From: Streptomyces sp. HUAS MG91
Lineage (GTDB): Bacteria > Actinomycetota > Actinomycetes > Streptomycetales > Streptomycetaceae
Assembly: GCF_040529335.1 (NCBI RefSeq)
Contig: NZ_CP159534.1
Span: 2,852,001-2,916,000 of the forward strand
Direction of reading: 5' to 3'
Length of the DNA stretch: 64,000 nt
Shown: in pieces, positions 29,549 to 38,220 of the stretch
Layout of the letters: the number at the start of each line of letters is the position of its first letter
How positions within the stretch are numbered: the stretch's first letter is position 1
Notes under the pieces: generated by a model
The model's input: the letters and a program-made list of their open reading frames with translations, nothing else
Database searches by the model: none
Told to the model about the DNA's origin: nothing
Program-made: the position numbers and the translations under genes

Positions 29549-30003
29549 AGGACCTCACCGCCGAGGTCCCGGATGTCCTCGGCCTCGGCCGCCGCCTCCT
29601 CGCGCTGGGCGTGCTCGGCGCCCTTGCCGCGGGTGGCCTTGGCCTCCTCGGGCAGGTCCAGCTCGGGGCAGTCCTTCCACAGCCGCTCCAGGGCGTAGAA
29701 GACGCGCTCCTCGCTGTGCTGGACGTGGACGACGATGTCGACGTAGTCGAGGAGGATCCAGCGGGCGTCGCGGTCGCCCTCGCGGCGCACCGGCTTGACC
29801 CCGAGGTCCTTGCTCAGGCGCTCCTCGATCTCGTCCACGATGGACTTGACCTGGCGGTCGTTGGGCGCCGAGGCCAGCAGGAAGGCGTCCGTGATGGACA
29901 GCACGTCGCTGACGTCGTAGGCGATGATGTCGTGCGCGAGCTTGTCGGCGGCCGCCTGCGCGGCGACGTTGATGAGCTCGATGGAACGGTCAGTGGCGGT
30001 CAC
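29545..30003 (-). CDS. rsfS: Ribosome silencing factor RsfS (Iojap/RsfA)
   Basis: The 152-residue protein binds ribosomal protein L14 and blocks subunit joining when nutrients are scarce. The core IIAYDVSDVLSITDAFLLAS, DEIEERL and WILLDYVDIVVHVQ is that of the RsfS family. A Glu/Ala-rich tail of about 35 residues extends past the conserved domain. GTG 30003 (MTATDRSIELI) gives the family-like start. The stop overlaps the histidine phosphatase start. Confidence 0.94.
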   Translation of the reverse strand: MTATDRSIELINVAAQAAADKLAHDIIAYDVSDVLSITDAFLLASAPNDRQVKSIVDEIEERLSKDLGVKPVRREGDRDARWILLDYVDIVVHVQHSEERVFYALERLWKDCPELDLPEEAKATRGKGAEHAQREEAAAEAEDIRDLGGEVL

Positions 30004-30130
30004 TACAAGGCTTTCGGTCGGCGGTCGCATCGGGGCGGATTCCCCGGGGATTCCCCCGGACTGTCCCTCACCGGGCCTCACGGGGATACCCCAAGGGTCT
30101 CACGGACCGCCAAGCGGCCTCACGGCATCG

Positions 30131-30153
30131 CCGGCGCCCCGTCGGGGCGCCGG
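30131..30153 (-). terminator. Terminator hairpin after the LytR_C gene
   Basis: CCGGCGCCCCG (30131-30141) and CGGGGCGCCGG (30143-30153) form a perfect 11-bp stem, 9 bp beyond the LytR_C stop and 128 bp before the rsfS start. Confidence 0.65.
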
Positions 30154-30161
30154 CGCCGGTG

Positions 30162-31865
30162 TCACTTGCCGGTGTAGTTCTGGCCGAGAACCACGGACAC
30201 GTCCGCGTTCGCCGTGGTCTCGCCCTTCTTCACCGCCGAGGTCGGCAGGTTCAGGGTCTTGGCGACCTCCACGGCGTCCTGCTTGCTGTCCGCGTCCGCG
30301 TAGGTGACCCGGGAGGCGGGCACCGCCGTGTCCGTACCGCCGGAGACGTAGGTGTAGCCGCCGTTGACCAGGGCCACCCGGGCCAGCTCGGTGCGGCCCT
30401 TGTCGCCGGTGGCGTTCTCGACGGAGACGCGCGGCGAGTCACCCGAGGACGGGGCCTTCACGGTGCCGCCGAGGACGTCCTTGACGACGGAGTTCGCGGT
30501 CGTCTTCGAGAGGCTGCCGTCCTGCTGGACCGGGAGCAGGGCGGTCTTGTAGTCGCCCTCCTTGGCGTGGTCGGCGAGCTTGGCGAGGAAGGCGCCGAGG
30601 TCCTTCTCGGTGAGCGGCGGCTCGATGATCTGGGTGAGGGTCTGCACGGTGGTCGTCGCGGCCTGCGGGTCCGAGGAGATCTTGCGCAGGACGCCCTGCA
30701 TGACCTGGCCGAACCGCATGAGCTGCGCGGTCTCCGACTCGCCCTTGGCCCGGTAGGTGGCGTAGGCGACGGCGGGCGCGCCGCTCAGCGTCTGGTCCTG
30801 GCCCTTGTGGACGAGGAAGGTGCCCTTCTTGGCCGGGTCCGGGACGTCGGTGTCGGTGGTGATGTCGATGTTGCCGACGAGTTCGACGAGGTTGCTGAGG
30901 AAGGGGGTGTCGAGCCGCCAGGTGCCCTCGATGTCGGTGCCGAGCAGGGTGTCGATGGCGTCGCTGGTGCCCGAGGAGCCGTCGGCGTCGACGGACTTGG
31001 CGAGCGTGGTCGAACTGCCCTCCTCGTCCGTCAGGCCGAGGGTGTTGGGCAGCAGCACGGTGGTGCCCTGCTTGGTGGTGGTGTTGTTCACCAGCAGCGC
31101 CGTGGAGGTGGCGCCGCCCTTGGTGTTGTGCAGGTGGACGACGATGACGTCGCGGTTCTGCGGTCCGGTGGCGGCCGCGGCGCCGTTCTTGGCCGCGTCG
31201 TCGGACAGGAACGGCAGCTTGCCCGCGGACCAGAGGTAGCCGACGCCGCCGACGACGCACAGGGCGAGGACGACGACGAGGGCGACGACCCGGTTGCGGC
31301 CGCGGCGCCGGGCCTCCTCGCGCCGCTCGGTGCGCGACTCGGTGAACTTCAGCCAGTCGATGACGTCTTCGGAGTTCTCGTCCGGCTCCTCGACGAACTC
31401 GAACTGCTCGGTGCGGTACTCGCGCGGCTCGGCGTCCGCCTGCGGCACGTCCTGCGACGGGACCTGCGGCCGGGGCTCCGGCTGCGCCGGGGGCTGGGCG
31501 GGCGGGGCCTGCTGCGGGATGTACGCGGTGGCCTGCGCCTGCTGCTCGGGGCGGTACCCGGCGTGCGGCTGCTGCCCGGTGCCGGTGGCCGCGCCGTAGG
31601 GGTCGTAGCCGCCCGAACTCCCCTGCTGCGCCCCGCCGTAGGGATCGTAGGACTGCGGCGGGACCGGCTGCTGCTGCCCGGTCGCGTACGGGTCGTAGCC
31701 GTAGCCGTACGCCGGGTCACCGGCGCTGCCCGCGTCGTAGGAGTTGTTCGCGTGCTGCTCGTACGACGGCGCCTGCCCCGCCTGCCGGTAGACCGGCCGG
31801 CCGAATTCGTCGTAGCCGACCAGGTCGTAATTCTGCTGGTCGTAACCGTCGTATCGGTCGTTCAC
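30162..31865 (-). CDS. LCP/LytR_C-type membrane protein with Tyr/Gln-rich cytoplasmic region
   Basis: The 567-residue protein has a cytoplasmic N-terminal region of about 160 residues rich in Tyr, Gln, Gly and Pro. An acidic stretch leads to a single membrane span (VVALVVVLALCVVGGVGYLW). The extracellular part resembles the LytR-CpsA-Psr fold (VIVVHLHN ... TALLVNN ... TVLLPNTLGL), but the catalytic Asp-Thr/Arg signatures of active LCP wall-polymer ligases are not obvious. A LytR_C domain (PRVSVENATGDKGRTELARVAL ... VVLGQNY) ends the protein. GTG 31865 follows GAGAGGGG. It lies 25 bp after nadD. A scaffold or regulatory wall role is inferred. Confidence 0.85.
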   Translation of the reverse strand: MNDRYDGYDQQNYDLVGYDEFGRPVYRQAGQAPSYEQHANNSYDAGSAGDPAYGYGYDPYATGQQQPVPPQSYDPYGGAQQGSSGGYDPYGAATGTGQQPHAGYRPEQQAQATAYIPQQAPPAQPPAQPEPRPQVPSQDVPQADAEPREYRTEQFEFVEEPDENSEDVIDWLKFTESRTERREEARRRGRNRVVALVVVLALCVVGGVGYLWSAGKLPFLSDDAAKNGAAAATGPQNRDVIVVHLHNTKGGATSTALLVNNTTTKQGTTVLLPNTLGLTDEEGSSTTLAKSVDADGSSGTSDAIDTLLGTDIEGTWRLDTPFLSNLVELVGNIDITTDTDVPDPAKKGTFLVHKGQDQTLSGAPAVAYATYRAKGESETAQLMRFGQVMQGVLRKISSDPQAATTTVQTLTQIIEPPLTEKDLGAFLAKLADHAKEGDYKTALLPVQQDGSLSKTTANSVVKDVLGGTVKAPSSGDSPRVSVENATGDKGRTELARVALVNGGYTYVSGGTDTAVPASRVTYADADSKQDAVEVAKTLNLPTSAVKKGETTANADVSVVLGQNYTGK

Positions 31866-31890
31866 CGATGCCCCTCTCGGCGGTGCAGGG

Positions 31891-32538
31891 TCATTCGCCT
31901 CGGTACAGCTGACGTTTGTCGATGTAGCGCACCACACCGTCCGGCACCAGGTACCAGACGGGGTCGCCCTTCGCGACCCGGTCACGGCAGTCCGTGGACG
32001 AGATCGCGAGGGCGGGCACCTCGACGAGCGAGACGCCGCCCTCCGGCAGGCCGGGGTCCGCGAGCGGGTGACCCGGCCTGGTCACGCCGATGAAGTGTGC
32101 CAGGGAGAAGAGCTCTTCGGTGTAACGCCAGGTGAGGATCTGGCCCAGGGCGTCGGCGCCGGTGATGAAAAAGAGATCCGTGTCCGGATTGAGCGCGCGC
32201 AGATCGCGCAGCGTGTCCGTGGTGTAGGTGGGTCCGCCGCGGTCGATGTCGATGCGGCTGACCGAGAACTGCGGGTTCTCGGCGGTCGCGATGACCGTCA
32301 TCAGATAGCGGTCCTCGGCGGGCGAGACCTTCTTGTCGCTCTTCTGCCAGGGCTGCCCGGTCGGCACGAACACCACCTCGTCGAGGTGGAACTGCGAGGC
32401 GACCTCACTGGCCGCCACCAGGTGTCCGTGGTGGATCGGGTCAAACGTTCCGCCCATGACGCCGAGGCGCCTCTTGGCCGGTGAGGCCCATTCGTGATCC
32501 GGGCCGCCGGTCGGGCTGTTGACCGGGCCGGTAGGCAT
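31891..32538 (-). CDS. nadD: Nicotinate-nucleotide adenylyltransferase
   Basis: The 215-residue enzyme makes nicotinate adenine dinucleotide from NaMN and ATP in NAD synthesis. The [15 protein letters not shown] nucleotidyltransferase motif lies near residue 27. [11 protein letters not shown] and the C-terminal ISSTDCR motif (ISSTxIR type) complete the active site. ATG 32538 (MPTGPVNS) has GGGAG about 10 nt upstream; ATG 32553 is possible. It heads a minus-strand group with the LytR_C gene, rsfS and the phosphatase. Confidence 0.94.
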   Translation of the reverse strand: MPTGPVNSPTGGPDHEWASPAKRRLGVMGGTFDPIHHGHLVAASEVASQFHLDEVVFVPTGQPWQKSDKKVSPAEDRYLMTVIATAENPQFSVSRIDIDRGGPTYTTDTLRDLRALNPDTDLFFITGADALGQILTWRYTEELFSLAHFIGVTRPGHPLADPGLPEGGVSLVEVPALAISSTDCRDRVAKGDPVWYLVPDGVVRYIDKRQLYRGE

Positions 32539-32608
32539 GTCCTGCGCTCCCATGCGTGCAGAGCCTACTGGCCCGATCCGGGTGGTTCCGCCGGGAGGGC
32601 CCGCAGGA

Positions 32609-32773
32609 TCAGCGGTCGCGGTTGAAGCGGGTCGTGATCCAGAGCAGCAGAAGCAGGATGATGAACGCGCCACCGCCCGTCACGAGCGGACTGAGGCTTT
32701 CGTGGTTGCCGCCGTGCTCGCCGCCCTCGGCGGCGAGGGTGGCCAGCTGGGCAGCGGTGCTGTGGAGGCTCAT
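32609..32773 (-). CDS. 54-residue single-span membrane mini-protein
   Basis: The frame from ATG 32773 to TGA encodes [20 protein letters not shown] followed by NHESLSP. A hydrophobic helix ([18 protein letters not shown]) and a basic end NRDR complete it. This fits a small inner-membrane protein with a His/Glu-rich outer segment. It lies 70 bp upstream of nadD on the same strand and downstream of another mini-protein. No family is assigned; similar short proteins occur beside nadD in other Streptomyces. Confidence 0.65.
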   Translation of the reverse strand: MSLHSTAAQLATLAAEGGEHGGNHESLSPLVTGGGAFIILLLLLWITTRFNRDR

Positions 32774-32899
32774 CGTCAGCAGGACCTATCCGGTGTGGGA
32801 TCGGGACAAAGACTTCCCGCCCATCGTAAGCGGGGGCCCTCCCGCCGCTCACGCCGACTCTGCCGTACGGGCCCGCGCATACGGCCGGCCGGGTCTCCG

Positions 32900-33028
32900 T
32901 CAGTCGTCGCGCTTGTAGCCGCGCAGCAGGAACCAGGCCAGGAAGACGGCCCCGAGCACACCGACGACCAGCACGATGCGCAAAAGATTGCCCGCGCCCT
33001 GGTCGGACGCGGCGATGATGTGATCCAT
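32900..33028 (-). CDS. 42-residue single-span membrane mini-protein
   Basis: ATG 33028, preceded by the strong Shine-Dalgarno AAGGAGCG, opens a 42-codon frame. It encodes MDHIIAASDQGAGN, a hydrophobic helix (LLRIVLVVGVLGAVFLAWFLL) and the basic/acidic end RGYKRDD. Strong ribosome binding and codon periodicity make it credible despite its size. It diverges from the M48 protease gene 100 bp away and precedes the 54-residue gene. The function is unknown. Confidence 0.7.
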   Translation of the reverse strand: MDHIIAASDQGAGNLLRIVLVVGVLGAVFLAWFLLRGYKRDD

Positions 33029-33127
33029 GGCGGTTCGCTCCTTCTGTCTGCTGCCCCGCCACGGTATCTCCGCCTAGGGTGGAGCCCATCTCGGGGGCAC
33101 GACCGGACGACAGACATGGGGGGCCGC

Positions 33128-34237
33128 ATGCCCGACGTACCGAACGAGCAGCACGATCACGTACCCAGCAGGCAGCGCAGGCGCTTCCCCGGGATCTCCT
33201 CGCGGGCGTACGAGCATCCCGCGGACCGTTCGGCGCTGGTGGCGCTGCGCAAGCTCACCGGGTTCGACACGGTCTTCAAGGCGCTGAGCGGCCTGCTGCC
33301 CGAGCGCAGCCTGCGGCTGCTGTTCCTGTCGGACTCGGTGCGGGTCTCCGACGACCAGTTCGCGCACCTCAACTCGATGCTGCGGGACGCCTGTTACATC
33401 CTGGACCTGGAGAAGGTCCCGCCGATGTACGTCCATCAGGACCCGCAGCCGAACGCGATGTGCATCGGCCTCGACGAGCCGATCATCGTCGTCACGACCG
33501 GCCTCGTCGAGCTGCTCGACGAGGAAGAGATGCGGGCGGTCGTGGGCCACGAGGTCGGCCACGCGCTGTCCGGCCACTCGGTGTACCGGACGATACTGCT
33601 GTTCCTGACCACGCTCGCGCTGCGCGTCGCGTGGATCCCGCTGGGCAACCTCGCGATCATGGCGATCGTGACGGCGCTGCGCGAGTGGTTCCGCAAGTCC
33701 GAACTCTCGGCGGACCGCGCCGGGTTGCTGGTCGGCCAGGACCTCCAGGCCTCCATGCGCGGCCTGATGAAGATCGCGGGCGGCAACCACCTGCACGAGA
33801 TGAACGTGGACGCGTTCCTCAAGCAGGCCGAGGAGTACGAGGCCGGGGGCGATCTGCGCGACTCCGTCCTGAAGATCCTGAACGTGCTGCCGCGCTCGCA
33901 CCCGTTCACCACGGTGCGCGCCGCCGAGCTGAAGAAGTGGGCGGAGTCCCGGGACCACCAGCGGCTGATGGACGGCCACTACCCGCGCCGCACCGAGGAC
34001 AAGGACACCTCGGTGGGCGACTCCTTCCGCGAGTCGGCCGCGCACTACACGGAGCACGTGAAGAACTCGAAGGACCCGCTGATGAAGCTGGTCAGCGACA
34101 TCGCGGGCGGCGCCGGCGACCTGGGCGGCCGGGTACGGCGCGGCTTCGGGAACTTCGGCGGTTCGAGCGGTGGCGAGGGCGGCGGCGACAGCGGCGGGGG
34201 CAACAACGGCAACCACGGCACCCGCGACGACGAGTAG
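33128..34237 (+). CDS. M48-family zinc metalloprotease
   Basis: The 369-residue protein has the zinc motif HEVGH at residues 141-145 and the third ligand Glu192 in SELSADRAG. Two hydrophobic helices lie between them (YRTILLFLTTLALRVAWI and LGNLAIMAIVTAL), as in membrane-associated HtpX/M48 enzymes that degrade damaged membrane proteins. The last about 40 residues are a Gly/Ser/Asn-rich disordered tail. ATG 33128 is chosen because GGGGGG lies 4-9 nt upstream; ATG 33116 is an alternative. It converges on two related anchored proteins, which may be substrates or partners. Confidence 0.88.
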   Translation: MPDVPNEQHDHVPSRQRRRFPGISSRAYEHPADRSALVALRKLTGFDTVFKALSGLLPERSLRLLFLSDSVRVSDDQFAHLNSMLRDACYILDLEKVPPMYVHQDPQPNAMCIGLDEPIIVVTTGLVELLDEEEMRAVVGHEVGHALSGHSVYRTILLFLTTLALRVAWIPLGNLAIMAIVTALREWFRKSELSADRAGLLVGQDLQASMRGLMKIAGGNHLHEMNVDAFLKQAEEYEAGGDLRDSVLKILNVLPRSHPFTTVRAAELKKWAESRDHQRLMDGHYPRRTEDKDTSVGDSFRESAAHYTEHVKNSKDPLMKLVSDIAGGAGDLGGRVRRGFGNFGGSSGGEGGGDSGGGNNGNHGTRDDE

Positions 34238-34255
34238 GACCGCGGACGGATTCCG

Positions 34256-35335
34256 CTAGACGGACGGCTGGGCACTGGGCGCGAGCGCGCCGCACAGCGC
34301 GGTCGCGCTGCCCGTGGCGTACGGGTCGGTGCCCGCCGGACCGTCCTTCGTGGCCCGCTGCCCCGCGAGCAGCGGGTGCAGCTGGGCGGCGGAGTCGGCC
34401 GAGCAGGACAGCGGCCCGGCCTGGACGTAGGACACGAGCAGCTCGGCCTGGTGGTTGCGCAGGTCGTCGCGGTCGTAGCGGAAGTGCAGCTCGCGGCGGA
34501 CCGTGAACAGGGACGCCTTGGCGTCCGGCCGGTCGACGGGCCGCAGCGCGTACACGAACGTGTGGTCCGAGGTGACTTCCAGGGTGTCCGCGTCCGTCTC
34601 GGCGACGTGCAGGGTGCCGGTGACCCGGATCCGGGGATCGGCGAGCGCGGCCTCGGCCGGGTCGAAGCGGACCAGCCAGCCGGTGGCCGCGTGCCGGCCG
34701 TCGGCGGTGGGCCGGTCGAAGCTCTGGTCGAACTGGTCGAGCTGCCGCGGGTCGACGAGCTGGCGCACCGGCCGCAGGGTGGAGCCGGTGAGCACGTCCG
34801 GGTCGAGCGAGGAGTCGACGAGGTAGTCCTTGGACGTGGTCAGCGCGGCGACGACCTGGCTGTCGGAGAAGTGCGCGGTGCGCTGGGGCGACGCGGGCAG
34901 TGCGATGCCGTCGGCGGCCGTACGGAACTGGGCGGCGGGGCTGTGCCGGTAGAGCTCGGTGGCCGAGGCGGCGCCGGGCACCTTGCCGGACGGGGAGAGC
35001 GGGATGACGGTCATCCGCAGCGGTTCGGCGTGCCGGACGGCCTCGGCCGTGCGGTAGGGGCTGCGGACGCCCATGTAGATCGCGGTGCCGAAGGCGATCA
35101 CGATCATCACGACGAGGACGACGGCCTGCCGGGTCAGTCCGCGGCGCAGTGCGGGCGTGCGGCGCACGGCCGGGGCGTGGTCGGCTATCCGCTCGTGCGC
35201 GGAGAACTCCTGGAGCCGGGCAGCCCGGACGAACGACTCGTCGAACACGACGGATCGGTATTCGTCCTCGCTTCCGCCACCACCTCCGGGGCCGCCTTCG
35301 GGGGTCCCCTCCGGTGGGTCTGCTGGCCCGCCCAT
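34256..35335 (-). CDS. Anchored extracytoplasmic protein with SVVFDExFVRAA motif
   Basis: The 359-residue protein has a short cytoplasmic Gly/Pro/Glu-rich segment and the motif DEYRSVVFDESFVRAARLQEF. One membrane span (AVVLVVMIVIAFGTAIYMGV) leads to a 260-residue exported domain with two Cys near the C-terminus. The exported domain has no recognised family. The ATG at 35335 lies 6 nt after TACCCT, with TTTACC 16 nt further upstream, so the mRNA may be leaderless. It shares its cytoplasmic motif with the next gene upstream and converges with the M48 protease. The function is unknown. Confidence 0.75.
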   Translation of the reverse strand: MGGPADPPEGTPEGGPGGGGGSEDEYRSVVFDESFVRAARLQEFSAHERIADHAPAVRRTPALRRGLTRQAVVLVVMIVIAFGTAIYMGVRSPYRTAEAVRHAEPLRMTVIPLSPSGKVPGAASATELYRHSPAAQFRTAADGIALPASPQRTAHFSDSQVVAALTTSKDYLVDSSLDPDVLTGSTLRPVRQLVDPRQLDQFDQSFDRPTADGRHAATGWLVRFDPAEAALADPRIRVTGTLHVAETDADTLEVTSDHTFVYALRPVDRPDAKASLFTVRRELHFRYDRDDLRNHQAELLVSYVQAGPLSCSADSAAQLHPLLAGQRATKDGPAGTDPYATGSATALCGALAPSAQPSV

Positions 35336-35424
35336 ACCTTCAGGGTAGGTCCCCGGGGCCTCGGGTAAACGCCCTGGTACACGACAACTTCCCACAGCGG
35401 CCCGGCAGAGCGGTGCCGGGCCGC

Positions 35425-36009
35425 TCAGGGCGTGCGGGGAACCGCCGACACCGCCGGCCGCGAGTAGTCGGCGGACGCGGACGGGCCCGGAACGCTCTTC
35501 TCCAGCTCCGTCGTCGCGGGCGGGGGCACCCGGTCGTCCTGGCGGCCCGCCGCGCCGCGGTAGACGGCCGTGAAGGCGAGGGCGACCATGCCGACGCCCA
35601 TCAGCAGGGCGAGCGCCCAGGCGACGGGCCTGCGCCAGCGCATCCGGCCCGGGTGGGCGGCGCCGCGGCCGGTCCCGTCGGGCCCGTCGTCGTACAGGTC
35701 GTCGAGCTCGCGTCCGAAGTCGACCGCGTCGTCCGGGCCGAGCCCCTCGGGGTCGGTCTCGTCGTAGAAGTCGTCCTCGGGGCCGCGGCGTATGCGCGCC
35801 CGGCGGGCCTCGGCCTCCTGGGCCTCGGCACGGGCCTGCGCCGCGGCGAGCAGACGCTCGACCGCGGTGGGCTCATGGACCTTCGCCGCCCGCACGAAGT
35901 CCTCGTCGAAGACCACGGAGGCGAACTCATCGTCCGAACCCCCGCGGTCGTGGTCGTCGTCGGGCTCCCAGCCGTCCGGAAACGGCGTGCCCCCCACGTC
36001 CTCCGGCAC
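35425..36009 (-). CDS. Anchored acidic protein with SVVFDExFVRAA motif (paralogue)
   Basis: The 194-residue protein is mostly cytoplasmic and very acidic. It has the motif DEFASVVFDEDFVRAAKVHE, which matches its downstream neighbour, then an Ala/Glu helix and an Asp-rich stretch. A membrane span (VAWALALLMGVGMVALAFTAVY) and a 40-residue outer tail end the protein. GTG 36009 is used because a -10-like TACTCT ends 6 nt before it; a longer frame from TTG 36036 exists. The shared N-terminal motif suggests a common cytoplasmic partner. Confidence 0.7.
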   Translation of the reverse strand: MPEDVGGTPFPDGWEPDDDHDRGGSDDEFASVVFDEDFVRAAKVHEPTAVERLLAAAQARAEAQEAEARRARIRRGPEDDFYDETDPEGLGPDDAVDFGRELDDLYDDGPDGTGRGAAHPGRMRWRRPVAWALALLMGVGMVALAFTAVYRGAAGRQDDRVPPPATTELEKSVPGPSASADYSRPAVSAVPRTP

Positions 36010-36086
36010 CTGTCCAGAGTAGACCTGGGGGGTCAATTTGGGCAGACAGTAAGGAAATTCACCGCACGAACCGCATCACACGGTGA

Positions 36087-37373
36087 TCAACGGGTGTGCC
36101 CGTCGCCCGTGACGATGTACTTCGTGCTCGTCAGCTCCGGCAGCCCCATGGGGCCGCGGGCGTGCAGCTTCTGGGTGGAGATGCCGATCTCGGCGCCGAA
36201 GCCGAACTGGCCACCGTCGGTGAACCGGGTCGAGGCGTTCACGGCGACGGTCGTGGAGTCGACGAGCTGGGTGAAGCGGCGGGCCGCCTGCTGCGAGGTG
36301 GTCACGATGGCCTCGGTGTGGCCGGAGGACCAGAGCCGGATGTGCTCGACGGCGGCGTCGAGGTCGTCGACGACGGCGGCCGCGATGTCGTAGCTCAGGT
36401 ACTCGGTCTCCCAGTCGTCGGGCGTCGCCTCGACGACGGTGGCCTTGGACCGCTCCGCGTACGCGAGGATCCGGGCGTCCGCGTGGACGGTGACCCCGGC
36501 GTCGGCGAGGGCGTCGAGGGCGCGCGGCACGAACGCGTCGGCGACGTCGGCGTGCACGAGGAGCGTCTCGGCGGAGTTGCAGACGGAGGGCCGCTGGGCC
36601 TTGGAGTTGACGAGGATGTCGACCGCCATGTCGAGGTCGGTGTCCTTGTCGACGTAGACGTGGCAGTTGCCGGTGCCGGTCTCGATGACGGGGACGATCG
36701 AGTTCTCGACGACGTTCTTGATGAGGGAGGCGCCGCCGCGCGGGATGAGGACGTCGACGAGGCCGCGGGCGCGCATCAGCTCGGTCACCGACTCGCGGGA
36801 CTCGCCGGGCACCAGCTGGATCGCGTCGGCGGGCAGTCCGGCGCCGCCGACGGCGTCGCGCAGCACCCGCACCAGCGCGGTGTTCGATTCGTACGCGGAC
36901 GAGCTGCCGCGCAGCAGGACGGCGTTGCCGGACTTGAGGCAGAGGGCCGCGGCGTCGACGGTCACATTGGGCCGGGCCTCGTAGATGATGCCGACGACGC
37001 CGAGCGGAACGCGGACCTGGCGCAGGTCGATGCCGTTGGGCAGGGTGCTGCCGCGCACCACCTCGCCGACCGGGTCGGGCAGCGCGATGACGTCGCGGAC
37101 GTCGGAGGCGATGGCGCGGACGCGCTCCGCGGTGAGCGTGAGCCGGTCGATGATCGCTTCGCTGGTGCCGGCCTCGCGGGCCCTGTCGATGTCCTTGGCG
37201 TTGGCCTCGATGATTTCGGCCGTACGGACTTCGAGGGCGTCGGCGATCGCCGCCAGGACGTCGTCCTTCTGCGCGCGCGGCAGCGGGGCGAGGGTGTTCG
37301 CGGCGGCGCGGGCGCGGTAGGCGGCTTGAGTGACCGGGGTCATCGAGTCGTACGGGTTCAGCGAAGGCGTCAT
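36087..37373 (-). CDS. proA: Gamma-glutamyl phosphate reductase
   Basis: The 428-residue NADPH-dependent enzyme makes glutamate semialdehyde, the second step of proline synthesis. It belongs to the ALDH superfamily. Visible marks are [39 protein letters not shown], the catalytic Cys near 265 in [12 protein letters not shown], and [23 protein letters not shown] 37373 gives the usual length. A -10-like TACCCT ends 7 nt before the ATG, with TGGACG 16 nt further up, so it may be leaderless; GGAG directly abutting the ATG is too close for a normal Shine-Dalgarno. The partner proB is 0.85 kb upstream. Confidence 0.96.
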   Translation of the reverse strand: MTPSLNPYDSMTPVTQAAYRARAAANTLAPLPRAQKDDVLAAIADALEVRTAEIIEANAKDIDRAREAGTSEAIIDRLTLTAERVRAIASDVRDVIALPDPVGEVVRGSTLPNGIDLRQVRVPLGVVGIIYEARPNVTVDAAALCLKSGNAVLLRGSSSAYESNTALVRVLRDAVGGAGLPADAIQLVPGESRESVTELMRARGLVDVLIPRGGASLIKNVVENSIVPVIETGTGNCHVYVDKDTDLDMAVDILVNSKAQRPSVCNSAETLLVHADVADAFVPRALDALADAGVTVHADARILAYAERSKATVVEATPDDWETEYLSYDIAAAVVDDLDAAVEHIRLWSSGHTEAIVTTSQQAARRFTQLVDSTTVAVNASTRFTDGGQFGFGAEIGISTQKLHARGPMGLPELTSTKYIVTGDGHTR

Positions 37374-37537
37374 GCTCCGCAGGGTAACGGGGGTACGGGG
37401 GGCGTCCAGCACGTGTTTCGGGGGGTGAGACATGGCTGAAAACGGCTTGTTCGTGGGGCGTGCGGTTTCGACGCCGGGTGACGGATTCGTCGTGGTTGCT
37501 CGCGCCCACGGGGCAGGCAGGATTCTCGACACACGCC

Positions 37538-38029
37538 CTAGAACGGGTGCACGCCCACCGGGGTCGCAGGGAGGGGGCCGTAGCCCTCCGCGATGCGGTG
37601 GTGGTAGGTCTGGCGGTCGATGACCTCCAGGCCGACGATCTCCCACGGCGGCAGCTGCGACGTCTGGCGGTGCTCACCCCACAGGCGCAGGGCGACGGCC
37701 GCGGCGTCGTGCAGGTCGCGGGCCTCCTCCCAGTAGCGGATCTCGGCGTGGTCGACGGCGTAGCGGCTGGTCAGCAGGAAGGGGTGGTCGTGGGCGAGCT
37801 GTTCGAGGCCGCGGCGGACTTCGGCCAGCGGCGCCTCGGCGCCGGAGACGCTGAGCGTGATGTGCCACAGACGGGGGCCTTCCACGGCGCCTCCCGCGGG
37901 TTCCCCGGTGGCGTCCGCGGTCTCGCCGGACCGCTCCTCGTAGGCGGCCCCCGCGACCACGCTCGTCAGGGCCCGCTCCGCCGACCCTCGGGACCCCTTG
38001 GATACGGCCCCCGGGCGCGCTCGTCTCAC
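37538..38029 (-). CDS. Conserved protein of unknown function between proB and proA
   Basis: The 163-residue protein has a basic, disordered first 60 residues. A compact domain follows ([20 protein letters not shown] ... [34 protein letters not shown]). GTG 38029 is chosen because AAGGAGG lies 5 nt upstream. The pattern of beta strand, long helix and a Trp/Tyr-rich end suggests a small alpha/beta fold. I recognise no family. It is consistently found between proB and proA in Streptomyces as far as I recall, so co-expression with proline genes is likely, but its role is unknown. Confidence 0.75.
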   Translation of the reverse strand: MRRARPGAVSKGSRGSAERALTSVVAGAAYEERSGETADATGEPAGGAVEGPRLWHITLSVSGAEAPLAEVRRGLEQLAHDHPFLLTSRYAVDHAEIRYWEEARDLHDAAAVALRLWGEHRQTSQLPPWEIVGLEVIDRQTYHHRIAEGYGPLPATPVGVHPF

Positions 38030-38220
38030 GACGGCCTCCTTTGCGCAATGGTCGTGATGGTCGTGCGGAACCACTCCGGCTGAACTCCCTGCGTGTAACT
38101 CCCTGCCTCAAGAGTTGAGCAGGACACGAGCCTTCGTGGGGTGGTTTTGGGGAAGGTCCCCCACGGGTGGCAGGCTTTCGGCCGATTACACAGGCGGTTT
38201 CGAAGGTGACGGGCCGTGTT

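Noticed and set aside
37374..37537. Small plus-strand gene between proA and its upstream neighbour
   Set aside because: The frames seen at 37432-37623 lack a Shine-Dalgarno, overlap the 3' end of a supported gene and have no conserved-looking composition.
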